Source: Bacteroidota bacterium
Lineage (GTDB): Bacteria; Bacteroidota; Ignavibacteria; SZUA-365
NCBI GenBank assembly: GCA_003246455.1
Contig: QKAF01000130.1
Coordinates: 1-64,000 of the forward strand
Length of the DNA: 64,000 nucleotides
Reading direction: 5' to 3'
Part shown: positions 15,206 through 25,030 of the stretch, piece by piece
How the letters are laid out: each line of letters begins with the position of its first letter
Position numbering within the stretch: position 1 is the first letter of the stretch
Position numbers and translations under genes: made by a program
Notes under the pieces: model-generated
Told to the model about the DNA's origin: nothing
The model's database searches: none
The model's input: the letters and a program-made list of their open reading frames with translations, nothing else

Positions 15206-17833
15206 TCAGCGAAGCAGGATCATACGGCGCAGAGCGATCGGCGTGCCGTCGACGCGAAGCATGGCAAAGTAGCTTCCGCTCGAGAGGGCGCTTCCATCGA
15301 AGGGAAAATCGTGGCTGCCGGCGTCGATCGATCCATCGAATACGCGCATGACCTCCCTTCCATACGCATCGAATACCGTCAGCGAAATGAACGCACGCTG
15401 CGGGAGCGAAAGATGAATAAGCGTGGACGGATTGAACGGATTGGGTGCGTTCTTCAGGATGACATACTGCCGGGTCGCCTTGAGAGGATACAGGCAGTCG
15501 CCGCTGACAATCACGTCGCCGTTGTAATAACGCGCGAGAATGCTTCCGCGGTTCACGCTGCTCGCGAGAGAATCGAACTCGAGGGGAGATGAGGCGACAT
15601 TGAGAATGTCGTCGCCGTCTCCGAAGCGCACGCGGTACTTCATGCGGATCAGTTCACCGCTGCCCTCCAGATGACTGTTCTGGTTGATGGCGTGAAATGA
15701 AATGCGACCGCTCCCGCCTGCTCCGCCGATGATCCATCCGCTTTCGAGCAGCGTCTCATCTGTCTCCCAGGAAAGAAACTCGATCTTGGTATCGTCGTAG
15801 GTGACGAACAGTTCCAGCTCGTCAATATCCTTGTTTTCGCTTTCATCGATAAGGACGGGCATGGTGAATTCCCGGTTGTAGCGCTCGACGACATTGCGTG
15901 GAATGGTGAACACAGTGACCGGAGGAATACCGATGATGAAGATCCAGTCTTCGCAGTAGGTAGACATGCTGCCGCTTCGGAATTCCACGCGAATCGTATC
16001 GAGCGCACCTTCGCGCCTTTTCAGCGGGGAGAGAGTCCAGGTGACCGTCCACGTCGAATCGATCTCGAGCGGAACCGGGCGGCTGCGAACCGCGGATTCC
16101 TCGGACGAGAGCCCGATGTCCGAAGGAAGCAGGATGGTCGCCTGCATGTCGCGTGAGGCGATGCTTCCGTAGTTTGTCACTGCCGCCGTAAACCTGAGCA
16201 CATCGTGCTCCAGCGTCGAGGTATTGAAGTGCAGCGTGTCGTCCGGCACGGTGAACGCGGTACATCGCAGCGCAGGTAGCAGCGCCGCTTCGATGAAAAT
16301 CGCGCAGCTGGTGGTGACCGTGGGACTGTTGCGGCTGGTGATGCGGACCTGAATCATCAGGTCGCGCGGCGCCTGCACCGGAAGAGGTGCGAGCTGCCAC
16401 CGGACCGTTTCAACGGAAGCGGGCGCGAGCAGTTCGGTCACGAAAACGCGCGGCGACGCCGGCGAGACTAAACGGATATCCGGATCTGCTATTATTATTT
16501 CAGCGAAGAGAGAATCCGCGTCGTCGTTGCCGAGGTTCTGGACATCGATGTCGATCGAGAACTCGGCCGGCTGGTAAAGCCCGGTCTGTGAATCGACACG
16601 GACCGTATCGGGAGTGATGACACAGGATGCGGACAGACTGGGTGTACGGACGGCCGGGAGCGAGACGCTGTCGCAGCAGGTGGCCATACGGTTGAACTCA
16701 TCGAATACGCGCACACAGATTTCGCTGCGGTCCGCAATGTACACGGGTTTCGCACGCACGTTCCATGAAACGGACCGGACGTCTCCCGGGTCCATGTTCC
16801 CGATCAGGATCTCCGTGCTGCCGCTTTCGAGTACGTAGGCGACCGGGAGCGAAATGGTGGCGCGCACGTTTTTCGCTTTGCTGGTGCCCGTGTTCCGCAC
16901 GGTCACATCCCAGCTGAAGGGGTTCGGGATGTACCGGCCGTCCTCGAATCGTATCTGCGGATCGCTTTCGCAGCTGAGCTCGAACAGCACGTCGCGGGTT
17001 TTCGGGATATCGAGCGAATAGGAACAGACCGTATCGATGATACGATCACCGAGCCCGCCCTTTCCCTGAACTTCGAAGTGCAGCACGACGGTCGTGTCGC
17101 TGCCGCGCGGAACCGCCTCGAGAAGAAACACGCGGTCGACGCGTTCGCCCGGAGCGATCGTTCCGAGGTCGAGCACATATTCCTGGCCGTCGGCCGGGGT
17201 GACCGATTCCGTCGCGACATAGAACAGGCGCGTCTCCTTCGAGGGCGCGTCCCCGTGATTGATCACGGACACGGGAATCACCAGTGGAGATGGGACATAG
17301 CTGTTGAGCGAATCGACGAATTCGAGCGTGATGCTGCCCGGCGGCGGACAGAGAACCTCGTTCACCGGTTTGTATTCCTTTTCCACCCAGACGATCAGAA
17401 CGCACTCGGTCCGTGCACCGTCTTTCCCCGACACCGCGACGATGATCGTGTCGAGCCCGCTGACACTGCGCGGCTTCACCTGGAACGTGAAATCCGTGCG
17501 AAGCGTGTCGCCGGGCATCATGCGGGCCGCGAGCAGACGGCTGGCCGGAGGAATGATGGTGAAACGCTGATTGGAGCGCGGAAAGGCGACGACGGAATCG
17601 ATTGCCGTGTTACCGATATGCGCGAGGACGACATCGATCGTGAAAATCCCCGGGAGGTACCGGTTATAGTCGGTCTTGTCGAAGAAAATCGAATCGGGCC
17701 CCGTTGTCGTACAGAACATCCTCCGATCATCGTTCTGGCCGTAAAGCAGCGACGAAGCGAACAGCATGAACAATGCAAGGACCGTAGCGGTCCTTGCACT
17801 GCCGACATCATGAATGCGAGAAAGAAATTTCAT
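15206..17833 (-). CDS. Secreted repeat protein with T9SS sorting domain
   Basis: A signal peptide (VLALFMLFASSLLYG) leads into about five repeats of 100-120 residues. Each starts with Cys and an aspartate-rich strand, then a YxPxPF-type motif and a V-x-N-x-G-type strand; for example YIPNPFSWDVTVRNTG. A cohesin-like beta domain follows at about 645-770 (FTMPVLIDESENKDIDELEL). The C-terminus is a T9SS type A domain with NAPNPFNPSTLIHLSLPQ and a final RRMILLR. It should be exported by SecYEG and T9SS and displayed at the surface. It follows its larger paralogue by 4 nt. Confidence 0.85.
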   Translation of the reverse strand: MKFLSRIHDVGSARTATVLALFMLFASSLLYGQNDDRRMFCTTTGPDSIFFDKTDYNRYLPGIFTIDVVLAHIGNTAIDSVVAFPRSNQRFTIIPPASRLLAARMMPGDTLRTDFTFQVKPRSVSGLDTIIVAVSGKDGARTECVLIVWVEKEYKPVNEVLCPPPGSITLEFVDSLNSYVPSPLVIPVSVINHGDAPSKETRLFYVATESVTPADGQEYVLDLGTIAPGERVDRVFLLEAVPRGSDTTVVLHFEVQGKGGLGDRIIDTVCSYSLDIPKTRDVLFELSCESDPQIRFEDGRYIPNPFSWDVTVRNTGTSKAKNVRATISLPVAYVLESGSTEILIGNMDPGDVRSVSWNVRAKPVYIADRSEICVRVFDEFNRMATCCDSVSLPAVRTPSLSASCVITPDTVRVDSQTGLYQPAEFSIDIDVQNLGNDDADSLFAEIIIADPDIRLVSPASPRVFVTELLAPASVETVRWQLAPLPVQAPRDLMIQVRITSRNSPTVTTSCAIFIEAALLPALRCTAFTVPDDTLHFNTSTLEHDVLRFTAAVTNYGSIASRDMQATILLPSDIGLSSEESAVRSRPVPLEIDSTWTVTWTLSPLKRREGALDTIRVEFRSGSMSTYCEDWIFIIGIPPVTVFTIPRNVVERYNREFTMPVLIDESENKDIDELELFVTYDDTKIEFLSWETDETLLESGWIIGGAGGSGRISFHAINQNSHLEGSGELIRMKYRVRFGDGDDILNVASSPLEFDSLASSVNRGSILARYYNGDVIVSGDCLYPLKATRQYVILKNAPNPFNPSTLIHLSLPQRAFISLTVFDAYGREVMRVFDGSIDAGSHDFPFDGSALSSGSYFAMLRVDGTPIALRRMILLR

Positions 17834-17837
17834 TCCG

Positions 17838-20800
17838 TTAACGTGAGAGTATCATCTTGCGCACGTCAATGTGGTGCGGTGTTTCCAGTCGGTAGAAATA
17901 CAGTCCTGACGGGTAGTGCTCGCCGGAGAAGCGGACGATGTGACTTCCCTTCGTATGATATCCATCGGCGAGGACCTGGATTTCGCGACCATGACGATCA
18001 AAAACAATCAGGCGGATATAATCGTCCTGCGGCAGGATGAATTCAATGACCGTTTCAGGATTGAATGGGTTGGGTCTGTTCTGGCGGAGCACGTAGCGCT
18101 CGGTTGCGACCAGCGGTTCGAGACACTGATTGGTCGCGATGACGCGGCCGTTCACGGTCGAGAGCCGGATCTCTCCGCGATTGAGAATCGAAGTGGTCGA
18201 ATCAATGTGCAGAATGGACTCGCCGTAACCGGAGATGTCGCTGTTTTCGTTGAAAACACCTTCGACCTGCAGCTTGAGGAGGATGCCTTCCTCACGTGCA
18301 AGCGGCGTCCCCGTCGTATAGTCGCTGATCTCGATATGACCGTCGCCCCAGGGCTTTATTTTCGCCCCGACCCAGCCCAGTCCGGTCAGCGTCCCGGCAT
18401 TTGAAACGCCGAGAATGTTCAGTACGGATTCATCGTAGTAGAGCTGCAGCACGTACTCGGAAAGGTCCTTGCCGATCGTGCGGTCGATGTATATCGGGAT
18501 ATCCTGCTTTTCGCCATAGCGAAGCAGAGTGTAGTCAGGGAAGGAAAGCGTGATATGCCGCGGCGATCCCTCGACGAAGAGTTCGTCGAGACACACGGCG
18601 TCGGATGCGTTGTCCGCACGCGCGATGAAGCGGAATTCCCGGATCTGATTTTCATTCGAGCGCATGGCCCGGAATTTCCAGGTGACCGTACCGCTGGCCC
18701 CGGGTTCGAGGACGGAGGGATTCAGCGGCTTCAGCGTCTCTTCGCCCGTGACCAGTGTGATACCGGATGGCGGCACGAGAAGCGCCGTGACATCCAGCGC
18801 GTTGATGGCTCCTGTATTCGTGACCGTGAAGGTCAGCGTGCATTCGCTGTACTCGAACTTGCCGGTGCTCCAGTCGAAGAAGAGAGAATCTTCAGGGAAC
18901 GACGAGCAGACTCCTTCGAGAACCGGTGTCTGCATCGCGGGGACGTGCACCTGGAGCTGGCATTCGCGTGTCGCATGATTGTCGCTGGTTATCGTGATGA
19001 TAAAGGGAATATCCGCCGGCAGATCGCGCTTGAGGGCTTTCACCCGCCAGAGGACCCGGTCAGACGCACCCGCATCGAGATCCCCCACGACCTGCTCGAT
19101 CGGGTCGATGAGCTGCATGTAGGATCCGAGTACGGAGATGGAAACATGAACATTCTTCGCGACACCGAGGCCGACATTTGTCAGATTGAGTGCGATTTCA
19201 AACGGGTTGCCGAGATATGCCCCGGTCTGGCTGTCGAGAAACAGCGTGTCGATCGACCAGCATGACGGCATCAGAATGGGATTTTCGGTCTTCGGGATGA
19301 AGACATCTGTGCAGCATTGCTCGGAAATGCCGATGGAATCAATCACCTGGACGCAGATGCGGGAATCACCGTCGTAGGCGCGAAGTTCCGGTGTGAGGTT
19401 CCATGTGAGATTGACGGATTCTCCGACCCCGAGCGCAGGAACATAGCGTTCCGCGACCTCGCCATCGGCCAGGGAAACCGAAGCCGGTGGTACGATGGTG
19501 GGAGTCAGGGCCCGGCCTGCAGCGTTCCCCACGTTCCGGATGAGGAGGGAGAACGTCAGAGGATCGGGCTGATACTTGTTGTCGACATACTGCATGGAGT
19601 CTGGCGCGCTGCAGGTCAGCTCGTATTCGGGCCTGCGCACGGCGGGGACGTAGACGGGCAGTCGGCATTCCGCAATGACGATCTGCTTCCCCAGTCCGCC
19701 TTTGCCGAGAACCTGGAACAGCAGCGTGTCCCATGCTGCGACCGTGCGCGGCAGTGCACGAATGCTCCACTGTTCGCTGCGCGTGTCGCCGATCTGCATT
19801 GTTCCCTCGGGACGGAGGTTCGTCCCGATCGGGGTGAATCGCGGCGGACCTGCGAGCATGAGCACGCAGTCTTCGGCATACGTTTCACCGATATTTGTCG
19901 CAACCGTGGTGACGGTAAAGGGATTCGGTTCGTAGTCGTACGTCGCGTCGTTGAACACGAGCGAATCAATCGGCGTCGAACACGTCAGCGTGAACTCGGG
20001 CATGCGTACCCGCTGCACCCATATCGGGTACTGACACCATGCCGGGTTTGTATCGTCGCCCTGCACGTTCACTCTTACCGTGTCATATCCGTCCGTATCC
20101 CGCGGATGAATCTTCACGCGGAAGGTGCCGTCTGCCCACTCGCTCGGAAGCAGCACGTCGGCGAGATTCTGCGATGCGGGCGGAATGATGGTGAAGCGGG
20201 TGTCCTGCAGAAGCTGCGCGCGCACATCGCGCGTCTGTCCGCTGCCGATGTTATGTGCCCGGACATGGATGTCGAATTCCTCCGGCTCGTAATACTGCTC
20301 GCGGAAGTAAATCGTATCCGGGGCGTTCAATTCGCAGACGATCGCGGAACTGAGGGCGGGATCGACGAGGATCCGTTTCCAGCAGGCGATGATGGGATGA
20401 TTGTCCGACTGAACGGAGAAATAAATCGGAATGGAATCCAGGTTTTCCTGTTTCGTCGCCCTGAGAGTCCACTGGGCCGTCGCCGTTCCGCCTGGCGGAA
20501 TGATACGGGGTGTGACGATCTGCGTGGTCTCGGTCGGTGAGACGAGGTCGACGATGGAGGGATCCGTCACAATGGTTGCCCTGACGTTCCATGCCTCCTT
20601 CGTGCCGGAGTTCATCACGGTGATGGAAACGTTGAAGGGATTTGGTTCGTATCGCTTGTCCTGGTCGTTCCAGTTCAGCGCATCCGGTCCCGCGACTTCG
20701 CAGGTCAGATTCGGTTCGCGCGGCGTGATGATGAGCCGCCCGTCATGCATCTGAGGTATGAGACAGTAAGCGTCAAAGGACCAGTTGATGAGCTGAATGG

Positions 20801-22049
20801 GCGTGTAGGTCACCTGTGCGACATCTCCCGCACGGAAATGCAGGTAGCACAGCACCCCGCCGAGCGTATTGAGCTCGATGTTCTCCTGCACGGTGAGTAT
20901 CGCACCGGATCCGACGATCTGGGCATTGAAGCTCTTTCCTTCGAGGAGTGTCCCGGTTGTAGTCACGCTCATCAGTCCGACAACATTGCGGTCGAAGCCG
21001 ATGGTAAAGTTGCATTTGCTGAAGATGCCGTGCACGGGCGTCTCGAGCGTGACCGGAATGACGATGTCTTTTGTCGACGCGACCTCTCCGTTGCCGATTC
21101 CAAGACCCACGGGCTGGAACTGCGACCTGTCGAGCGGAGCGATGTAGGTACGGGTCTGCGCGGCGGAACCGCCGCAGTAATTCAGCAGCTGCAGTTCGAC
21201 GACGCGCTGTGATCCATCCGGACAGCCGGTTTCATACTCGATGTAGCATTCCTGGAAGGCGTCCTTGACCGACTCCTTGATGCTCGCATAAATCTGCGCC
21301 AGGTCCTGACCCGTGGCCGACTGGTAATATTCGCCGCCGGTTGCATTCGCCAGAAAACGAAGCGCGTTGTCGGCGGCCTTCCCGGGTTCGACCCCGTAGC
21401 CGATGGTGTAGACCTTGACATCCTGGGAAAGCGCAAACTGCGCTACGGCCTGCACCGTTCGGAAATACTGGCTGGCGTTGTCGCCGCCGTCGGTAAGCAC
21501 CACCACTGCGCGGCAGCGGTTCTTCCCCGCATTCGACAGCTCCTGCACGCCGACTGCGACAGCATCCCAGACGGCGGTCCATCCGTTGCCCTTCATGGCA
21601 TTGACCGCACCAATCAGCTGCGGCTTGCTGCTGGTCATACCGACATCGAGCGTCACTTCCTCGTTGAACGTGACCACCGCCGCTTCATCGCAGGGCAGAC
21701 CATCCGGATTCATGGAATTGACGAAAGCGGTAGCGCCCTGTTTGACGTAGGGCAGTTTCGTCGAATCCATGCTCCCGGATCTGTCGAGCACCAGCGCGAC
21801 CGATACGCAGCAGTCCGGCTCCGGCGGACACCAGAGCGTCGCATTCTTGACAGGAAGACCGTTTTCGTAGACTTGGAAATGTTGAGGCTGGAGATCGTTG
21901 CTGAAAGTCCCCCCACAGGTCACTTTGAATGCCAGACGTATCTTCGGATACATCACCTCGACGCGCTTGAAAATCAGCGTCGGCTGGGCATTCACCGGTT
22001 GGAGAAGGGCACATGCAACGAGGAAAGCAAATACGTATCGTATCACCAT
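17838..22049 (-). CDS. Giant VWA-domain surface protein with T9SS sorting domain
   Basis: The 1403-residue product (ATG 22049; a TTG at 22076 is less likely) has a signal peptide, YVFAFLVACALLQPVNAQ. A VWA domain follows with an intact MIDAS (LVLDRSGSMDS, later VVLTDGGDNAS). A cohesin-like domain lies at about 325-430, then six cysteine-led repeats of about 115 residues (such as RYEPNPFNVSITVMNSG), a second cohesin-like domain and a T9SS tail (NRPNPFNPETVIEFILPQ, ending MILSR). Metal-dependent adhesion on the cell surface is the likely role. The repeat family is shared with the next gene. Confidence 0.85.
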   Translation of the reverse strand: MVIRYVFAFLVACALLQPVNAQPTLIFKRVEVMYPKIRLAFKVTCGGTFSNDLQPQHFQVYENGLPVKNATLWCPPEPDCCVSVALVLDRSGSMDSTKLPYVKQGATAFVNSMNPDGLPCDEAAVVTFNEEVTLDVGMTSSKPQLIGAVNAMKGNGWTAVWDAVAVGVQELSNAGKNRCRAVVVLTDGGDNASQYFRTVQAVAQFALSQDVKVYTIGYGVEPGKAADNALRFLANATGGEYYQSATGQDLAQIYASIKESVKDAFQECYIEYETGCPDGSQRVVELQLLNYCGGSAAQTRTYIAPLDRSQFQPVGLGIGNGEVASTKDIVIPVTLETPVHGIFSKCNFTIGFDRNVVGLMSVTTTGTLLEGKSFNAQIVGSGAILTVQENIELNTLGGVLCYLHFRAGDVAQVTYTPIQLINWSFDAYCLIPQMHDGRLIITPREPNLTCEVAGPDALNWNDQDKRYEPNPFNVSITVMNSGTKEAWNVRATIVTDPSIVDLVSPTETTQIVTPRIIPPGGTATAQWTLRATKQENLDSIPIYFSVQSDNHPIIACWKRILVDPALSSAIVCELNAPDTIYFREQYYEPEEFDIHVRAHNIGSGQTRDVRAQLLQDTRFTIIPPASQNLADVLLPSEWADGTFRVKIHPRDTDGYDTVRVNVQGDDTNPAWCQYPIWVQRVRMPEFTLTCSTPIDSLVFNDATYDYEPNPFTVTTVATNIGETYAEDCVLMLAGPPRFTPIGTNLRPEGTMQIGDTRSEQWSIRALPRTVAAWDTLLFQVLGKGGLGKQIVIAECRLPVYVPAVRRPEYELTCSAPDSMQYVDNKYQPDPLTFSLLIRNVGNAAGRALTPTIVPPASVSLADGEVAERYVPALGVGESVNLTWNLTPELRAYDGDSRICVQVIDSIGISEQCCTDVFIPKTENPILMPSCWSIDTLFLDSQTGAYLGNPFEIALNLTNVGLGVAKNVHVSISVLGSYMQLIDPIEQVVGDLDAGASDRVLWRVKALKRDLPADIPFIITITSDNHATRECQLQVHVPAMQTPVLEGVCSSFPEDSLFFDWSTGKFEYSECTLTFTVTNTGAINALDVTALLVPPSGITLVTGEETLKPLNPSVLEPGASGTVTWKFRAMRSNENQIREFRFIARADNASDAVCLDELFVEGSPRHITLSFPDYTLLRYGEKQDIPIYIDRTIGKDLSEYVLQLYYDESVLNILGVSNAGTLTGLGWVGAKIKPWGDGHIEISDYTTGTPLAREEGILLKLQVEGVFNENSDISGYGESILHIDSTTSILNRGEIRLSTVNGRVIATNQCLEPLVATERYVLRQNRPNPFNPETVIEFILPQDDYIRLIVFDRHGREIQVLADGYHTKGSHIVRFSGEHYPSGLYFYRLETPHHIDVRKMILSR

Positions 22050-22303
22050 ACAGGCCCGGTTGTTTTGTGCATTCAAGGTTTCCGGAACACGTCAGCGTAG
22101 TATAGGAATTTTTCGTCTCGGTGTAAATACCCGGGACGCCAGACGGACAACTTTTTTAATTGAAATGCGTTAAGAATTTCGCTTCATAAACAACTTCAAA
22201 AATCGGCTGCCTTTCAAGAGACAAAACAATGACCTGTTTTGTTACGAAAGAAGAACACATGAGACAGGCATTTGTTCCGTTTTGAGGGCAGAAAAAAATA
22301 CCC
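22050..22303. other. AT-richer divergent intergenic region
   Basis: The region between the minus-strand VWA gene and the plus-strand VOC gene is richer in A and T than its surroundings. Apart from the VOC promoter that begins at 22304 I see no gene or structured RNA in it. Confidence 0.5.
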
Positions 22304-22334
22304 TTGCGTTCAGCGCGACGCGCATGTATTTTTG
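22304..22334 (+). promoter_or_regulatory. Bacteroidota-type promoter of the VOC gene
   Basis: TTG at 22304-22306, a 20-nt spacer and TATTTTTG at 22327-22334 exactly match TTG-N20-TAnnTTTG. The expected transcript start is near 22341, giving a leader of about 34 nt. Confidence 0.7.
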
Positions 22335-22374
22335 AGGTCCACGTATCCATTTGTCTAACCTAACGGAGGAAATG

Positions 22375-22770
22375 ATGGCTGAACAACCCGAACCCCAGAT
22401 CGGTACTTTTGCATGGAACGAGCTCGCGACACGGAATACTGCGGAATGCAAGGCGTTCTACAGCGATTTGCTCGGCTGGGAAGCCGTGGACATGGACATG
22501 CCCACAGGAACTTACACGCTCTTTCAGCAGAACGGGATCAACGTCGGTGGTATGATGGGGATGACTGCGGAGATGGAGCACCTTCCGCCGCACTGGATGG
22601 GATATATCGCCGTGGCCGACATCGATGCGACCATCGCGCGTGTTGAAAGCCTTGGCGGCAAAATTCTCTATCCGGCGACGGACATCCCGACAGTAGGTCG
22701 GTTTGCCCTGATCCAGGACCCGGGCGGTGCCGCGATCGCGCTGATTACGTTCGTGCCGATGGAGCAATAG
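22375..22770 (+). CDS. VOC-superfamily (glyoxalase-like) protein
   Basis: This 131-residue single-gene vicinal-oxygen-chelate protein has paired beta-alpha-beta-beta-beta modules. Landmarks are TFAWNELATRNTAECKAFYS, DLLGWEAVDMDM and the C-terminal GRFALIQDPGGAAIALITF. It resembles the bleomycin-resistance/glyoxalase-like proteins that bind or modify small metabolites; substrate unknown. GGAGG at 22365-22369 is 5 nt before ATG 22375; an adjacent ATG at 22372 is possible but is too close to the site. Confidence 0.88.
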   Translation: MAEQPEPQIGTFAWNELATRNTAECKAFYSDLLGWEAVDMDMPTGTYTLFQQNGINVGGMMGMTAEMEHLPPHWMGYIAVADIDATIARVESLGGKILYPATDIPTVGRFALIQDPGGAAIALITFVPMEQ

Positions 22771-22843
22771 CCAGGAGATGAGTCGGTGTCGGGAGGCGGA
22801 AGGTTTATGCTATAATAAATTCGTTCTTCCGGCACGTATTGAC

Positions 22844-22864
22844 GGGCCGCCCCTCGGGCGGCCC
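22844..22864. terminator. Hairpin between convergent VOC and msrB genes
   Basis: GGGCCGCCC-CTC-GGGCGGCCC is a perfect 9-bp GC-rich hairpin between the two convergent genes. There is no strong T-run on either side, so it may pause or protect both transcripts rather than act as a textbook intrinsic terminator. Confidence 0.6.
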
Positions 22865-22872
22865 TGTCCTGT

Positions 22873-23418
22873 TCATTTTTTCTCACTCGCATCGAAGTCG
22901 AGGGAGGCGGAGTTGATGCAGTAGCGAAGTCCGGTGGGTTGCGGACCGTCATCGAACACGTGTCCGAGATGGCCCCCGCATTTCGCGCAGCGTACTTCCT
23001 CGCGGATCATGCCATGACTGAGATCCCTGTGAATCGTGATGTTCTTATTGTCCGCAGGGGACGTGAAGCTGGGCCAGCCGCAGCCTGAATCGAATTTGTC
23101 CTTCGAGGTGAACAGCAGATTTCCACAGCCGGCGCAGCGATAATTGCCGTCCTTATCCGTCTTGTAGTATTTCCCGGTGAATGCAACCTCCGTGCCTTTC
23201 TCGCGGAGGATGCGGAATTGCTCCGGGGTAAGAATCTTTCTCCACTCACTGTCGGATTTCTCGATTTTCGACATGGACTTGTCCTTCTGACTGGTTGCAC
23301 TCCGTTTTGCCTGTGTGCCTTTCTTCGAGGCGGTCGCACTGATGCCGTGATCCTGTGCCTGCATCTGCGGCGAAATGGCGGCGAAAAGCAGGAAAACGGC
23401 GAGAGCCATGTATTTCAT
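22873..23418 (-). CDS. msrB: Secreted peptide-methionine (R)-S-oxide reductase
   Basis: MsrB repairs R-methionine sulfoxide in proteins using thiols. Two zinc CxxC pairs are seen, CAGCGNLLF and [14 protein letters not shown], with [12 protein letters not shown] between them. The catalytic cysteine is in [10 protein letters not shown]. The start at 23418 gives 181 residues with a signal peptide ([19 protein letters not shown]) and a Lys/Ser-rich linker, so the enzyme should work in the periplasm. AGGA lies just upstream of that ATG. The frame opens further upstream, but that part is not protein-like. Confidence 0.93.
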   Translation of the reverse strand: MKYMALAVFLLFAAISPQMQAQDHGISATASKKGTQAKRSATSQKDKSMSKIEKSDSEWRKILTPEQFRILREKGTEVAFTGKYYKTDKDGNYRCAGCGNLLFTSKDKFDSGCGWPSFTSPADNKNITIHRDLSHGMIREEVRCAKCGGHLGHVFDDGPQPTGLRYCINSASLDFDASEKK

Positions 23419-23599
23419 TGCGATCCTTTCTATGATGAAGGGGACGTGTGATAAAACAACAAAACCGTGCATGAAATTCAATGCACTTCCGGATGGCGGA
23501 CAGTTCTCCTCTTCCCCCGGGTGAAAGACGCGCTTTTTCTTCATTCACGCCCCATTCCGTATATTGTGGGAAGTCTCCCAAATGAACGGTCCTGGATTC

Positions 23600-24997
23600 A
23601 TGGAAAATACATACGACGTTATCGTTATAGGAAGCGGTCCCGGAGGAGAAGGTGCGTCCATCAAGGCGGCAAAGGCCGGGAAGTCTGTTGCGGTCATCGA
23701 GCGCCATTTCGAAGTCGGCGGCGGCTGCACGCACTGGGGGACCATTCCCAGCAAAACACTGATACATGTCATTCTTCAGTATGCCGAACTTCGCCACAAC
23801 CGGTTGTTCGACAGGGTGACCCGGAATCTGAAGATGAATTATGAAGAGCTCATGTCGGTCGTGGACGATGTGGTCGCGCAGCAGGTACGCGATCGCCAGG
23901 GTTTCTATGACCGCAACGACATAGAAGTCATTCGCGGCACTGCCAGTTTCGTCGATGCGCATACGGTCAGTGTGCACGAGGCCGACGGCGCCGTCCGGCG
24001 GCTTACGGCCGACAACTTCGTGATCGCAACGGGATCCCATCCCTATCACCCCGAGGATGTCGACTTCGACAACCCCTTTGTCTGCGACAGCGATACGATT
24101 CTGAAACTCCAGCGCATTCCCGATTCGATCACCATTTACGGCGCCGGAGTCATCGGTTCCGAATACGCCTCCGCGTTCCGCGGACTGGATGTCAAGGTCA
24201 ATCTCGTGAACACGCGGCAGCGCATGCTCGAATTTCTCGACGACGAGATCAGCGATGCCCTGTCGTATCACATGCGCGACGAGGAAGGCATTCTCATACG
24301 GCAGAACGAAGAATACGAGCGCGTGGAAGTGCTGCATGACGGCGTGGTGCTGCACCTGAAGACGGGTAAGAAAATCAAGTCCGATATTCTCCTGTGGGCA
24401 AACGGCCGGACAGGGAACTCGGCAGGTCTCGGACTCGAGGCGCTCGGTATCGAGATCGACCATCGCGGCAACATCAAGGTGAACCAGCAGTACCAGACGA
24501 CGCATCCGCACATCTACGCCGTGGGCGATATCGTCGGCTTTCCTTCCCTCTCGAGCGCGGCCTACGACCAGGGACGTTTTGTCGGCACGCATATCGTCAA
24601 CGGGATCTGCGAGGATCACCTCGTCAAGGACTTCCCCACCGGCATTTATACCACGCCGGAAATCAGTTCCGTCGGGAAGACGGAGCGCGAACTCACCGAG
24701 GCGCGGATTCCGTATGAAGTCGGTCGGTCATTCTTCCGCAACCTCGCACGGGGACAGATCACCGGGAAAACAGCCGGCATGCTCAAGATCCTTTTTCACC
24801 GCGAGACGCTCGAACTTCTGGGTATTCATTGTTTCGGACAGAATGCGGCGGAAATTCTGCACATCGGGCAGGCCATCATGTCTCAGCCCGCGCCGGTCAA
24901 TACGATCAAGTATTTCATGACAACGACTTTCAATTACCCGACAATGGCCGAGGCATACCGGGTCGCGGCGCTGAACGGCTACAATCGCCTGTTCTAG
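23600..24997 (+). CDS. sthA: Soluble pyridine nucleotide transhydrogenase
   Basis: SthA is a cytosolic FAD enzyme that moves hydride between NADPH and NAD+. The FAD-binding GxGxxG appears as [17 protein letters not shown]. The active-site loop reads [15 protein letters not shown], with a single cysteine where disulfide reductases have CxxxxC, as in known SthA. The NAD(P) fold is [15 protein letters not shown], and the second FAD motif is [14 protein letters not shown]. The 465 residues from ATG 23600 match the family; upstream ATGs at 23564 and 23582 only add an unusual leader. Confidence 0.94.
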   Translation: MENTYDVIVIGSGPGGEGASIKAAKAGKSVAVIERHFEVGGGCTHWGTIPSKTLIHVILQYAELRHNRLFDRVTRNLKMNYEELMSVVDDVVAQQVRDRQGFYDRNDIEVIRGTASFVDAHTVSVHEADGAVRRLTADNFVIATGSHPYHPEDVDFDNPFVCDSDTILKLQRIPDSITIYGAGVIGSEYASAFRGLDVKVNLVNTRQRMLEFLDDEISDALSYHMRDEEGILIRQNEEYERVEVLHDGVVLHLKTGKKIKSDILLWANGRTGNSAGLGLEALGIEIDHRGNIKVNQQYQTTHPHIYAVGDIVGFPSLSSAAYDQGRFVGTHIVNGICEDHLVKDFPTGIYTTPEISSVGKTERELTEARIPYEVGRSFFRNLARGQITGKTAGMLKILFHRETLELLGIHCFGQNAAEILHIGQAIMSQPAPVNTIKYFMTTTFNYPTMAEAYRVAALNGYNRLF

Positions 24998-25030
24998 CAT
25001 ACGGTCCGGTCAACCGCGACAGCCATAGAT

